Source: Stichopus chloronotus (lineage: Eukaryota; Echinodermata; Holothuroidea; Aspidochirotida; Stichopodidae). From it: 64,000 nt of DNA. The first letter of the stretch is position 1. The number at the start of each line of letters is the position of its first letter. The DNA lies in contig CM037833.1 in assembly GCA_021234535.1 (NCBI GenBank), positions 248,001-312,000 on the forward strand, read 5' to 3'. Made by a program: the position numbers and the translations under genes. Of this stretch, positions 61,701 through 64,000 are shown piece by piece. Under the pieces are notes generated by a model. It did not search any database and was not told the origin of the DNA. It worked only from the letters and a program-made list of their open reading frames with translations.

Positions 61701-64000
61701 AAAAAAAAACAATTTGTGCACTATGCATTGTACAAACAGTGGTTGTTGTGATAATCCAAAATATGAATTACAATAAATCTAAAAAGCATCGCTGTTACAT
61801 AGTTACGCAGTTAACCAGTAGCAACCTTTTCAAGAAACTCGTCTTCACGTATAAAGGCACTCCAAGTTACACTACAGACAGTTTTAAACTCTTAAAATGG
61901 GAAAGCTTGTACTTAGATAAAATAAGGATACAAATGATATTACGTGTCATGTACGCTGCAATTTCCAATTTTCTTGTTTTGTTTTTTTTTTTTGGGGGGG
62001 GGGGTGTAAAAGCAGCTTTAATCTGTATACAATGCAATAATAATATTTGGCGCCACGTTGTGTAGAAACAAACCCAAGGGCAAGGACAAACTCCAGATTG
62101 AATATTTCCAATACATGGCGTAACTAGTAAAATAAGTATAACACCAACATTACATATAAATACTTATTTAAATGGTAATATAGTTGCATATTTAAAACAT
62201 TTCCAACTCAGTTTGTTCTAAGGAAAAGTTCGAAATGCCTCCAAGAAGCCCTTTTTGTGTGGGAAAGTGTGTGTGGAAATGGAGGTACTTTATTTTGCAT
62301 GTACATATTGATTTATTATTATATTTACATTCCTACTTACTATTACATTTTCTTACTGATGTTTTTTTTTTTTCTATCATATTTGTGTGTCGGCTTGTTG
62401 TTGTGCAAATGTATCTTTAATACAATTCATAGTTGTAGCACATTTTAAAATACGTCGTGATTATATCATTTTGAATATCAAAGCATATGCACATTTTATG
62501 GGTAATGAGTGTGGTATTTTCCATTACATTTTTGCTTTCATAACTGCACTGTAAATTTAAATTCATATTCAAACTCAAATGTATTCAGAAATTCACATTC
62601 TTACTTACATCGAAAAATAAATAAACTGATACATTAGATAACTTAGAAGTGGAAAGAATATTCAAACATCTGTTTAAAGCTAAGTTGCTTTTCATCACAA
62701 AATTTAGAGAATATTCACAAACAAAGAAGCATGGATGCTTATTATATCACTGGTGTTATGAAGAATGGACAATGTTACTGACAGAATGAACAATCAGTGA
62801 TGTTGCCTAATGTTACTTTTACATTTAACAATGAAATACAGACAAAATTGACAAAACTAACATACAGACCAAAATGAAACTAGCAAAACGCATTGACGAC
62901 CTGTCGTCAGAGAAATTATAACTTGTAACTTTTTACGTTATTGCGTTTGCACCAGATTTCGGTTAGAAACTTCAATGCAGTTTGGAGTTTGGATAAATGT
63001 AAGTGTAATAATGTCAGTCATTTCACACACATTAAAAAAAAACAAAAACGAGACGTGAAAGAATGTTTTGATGATTGGAGTTCAATTAATTGAATTGATT
63101 TACTACAATTAGACACATAGTGACTGAAGTAGGAACTGTTTAAGGAATTGATTGGTATTGGACTTCAATAGCATTAGATAGCTAAGGTGTAGGTGTGTAA
63201 TTCCGTCAGTAATTCACGTTCTAACTTATACAAAAATAAATAATTCGATACATTCGATAACTTAGAATGTTTAAACATCTGTCTGAAACTTAACCTGCGT
63301 TTCATCCCTAAAACTGAGAGTTAATTTAATCAATTGATTTGACTCACTAACGTGAAGGTGGAATTTTCAAGCCCGAAATTAAGACTGGTAATTAGAAAAA
63401 AAATAGTAGTTTTTATTTAGACGCTACAAATTACTGATCAGTAAAATAGATCTCTCTCACTAAAATTGGAAGAAAGGTCAAGTCTTGATTGTTGCTGAAG
63501 TTTCAGCCATGAGGTAGGAGTTACTTGTCAAGGGTTACACAATGTAGATGAAAGGAGAGGACTGTATGACCAGGATGAAAATCATACATGGTAACTCATT
63601 AGCATTACTGACTACAATACATTCACGAGATTTGCAATAACACCAAGCGATGCATTGAATATTAATGTAAATTTCTCCTAAAGTTGAACAGACGAAGTTG
63701 TCAGATAATAAGAAGGCACCATAACGGGTTTGATTAGATCAAATATTGTGCATAGAACTAAATCATTATCCATTTTATTTCCTGCAATACCTCATTTAAC
63801 AGAAAGAAAAAAAAAACGACATGACCCCAATGTTCTTAACCCAATAGAACCTGGGTACTCCATCCAACAATCGTTCTATGGGCTTAAAAAAATCACAGGG
63901 ATTGTGAAGTCATTCTAAGAACGATACAATGACCATGCTTGAAGTATGAGAAACACATAATTAAAATTACCAGAGACGTTCCACCCGAAAGCCCTTGAAT
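58800..64000 (+). repeat. Large duplicated segment S, copy 3 (continues past the window)
   Basis: Collinear with 43.6-50.44 kb; anchors are listed there. It lacks the 1,956-bp insertion. It contains T/G runs at 58,961-58,988 and 61,981-62,004. The match is still running at the last base, so the copy extends further. Confidence 0.85.
63100..63310 (+). repeat. Secondary duplication inside segment S copy 3
   Basis: 63,103-63,210 repeats 61,500-61,610 (acaattagacac.tagtgact, then aggaactgtttaagga). 63,210-63,310 repeats about 62,590-62,700 (cgataacttagaa, aacatctgt). Copy 1 does not have this extra pair. Confidence 0.7.

Noticed and set aside
1..64000. CRISPR array or bacterial operon
   Set aside because: No regularly spaced short direct repeats with unique spacers and no dense bacterial-style coding; the window is clearly eukaryotic.

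Overview
This window looks like repeat-rich, gene-poor, AT-rich DNA from an animal nuclear genome. Supporting signs are intron-style splice signals, TA-flanked miniature DNA transposons, a CR1-like LINE, a Penelope-like retroelement, and long diverged local duplications with no operon-like packing. A marine invertebrate is my guess from the mix of repeats, but nothing here fixes the species. I recognise no complete host gene. Almost all open frames are under 130 codons and show no family I know. The only host-like coding candidate is one possible 132-nt exon near 24.0 kb.

Layout, left to right. 0.8-3.2 kb: two copies of a repeat block (family A), each built from about 290-bp sub-units that carry nuclear-receptor-like direct repeats. 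3.9-4.8 kb: a palindromic miniature transposon joined to sequence that recurs inverted at 47.1-47.9 kb. 7.5-9.4 kb: a 5'-truncated, frameshifted CR1-like LINE on the minus strand. 15-32 kb: mostly non-coding DNA made of diverged direct duplications (blocks P, Q and family C). 34.1-35.8 kb: a GGGACCC-rich repeat, then a segment ending in a ~48-bp minisatellite; that segment has a second copy at 57.0-58.0 kb.

36.8-42.0 kb is the centrepiece: a young Penelope-like element (PLE) on the minus strand. It is a nearly full-length unit (about 36.8-40.8 kb) with a 5'-truncated, internally deleted unit head-to-tail upstream of it (40.8-41.96 kb), and the pair is flanked by a 35-bp direct repeat. The full unit encodes a basic ORF1 and a reverse transcriptase (RT) broken by one frameshift. 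The RT ends just where canonical PLEs carry a GIY-YIG endonuclease, and none is visible. Upstream of ORF1 lie about four ~170-bp tandem monomers with CCAAT boxes pointing toward the ORFs. A hammerhead-like fold follows the RT in both units.

42.0-43.5 kb holds a ~285-bp tandem repeat, an (AT)n tract and two GC-rich islets. 43.6-64.0 kb is largely a diverged duplication: copy 1 at 43.6-50.4, a partial copy at 51.8-53.1, and copy 3 from 58.8 to beyond the window end. Copy 1 carries a 1,956-bp TA-flanked insertion (45.97-47.92 kb), and copy 3 preserves the matching empty site.

All homologies and counts come from reading by eye. Boundaries of diverged repeats are approximate, to within tens of bases or worse.
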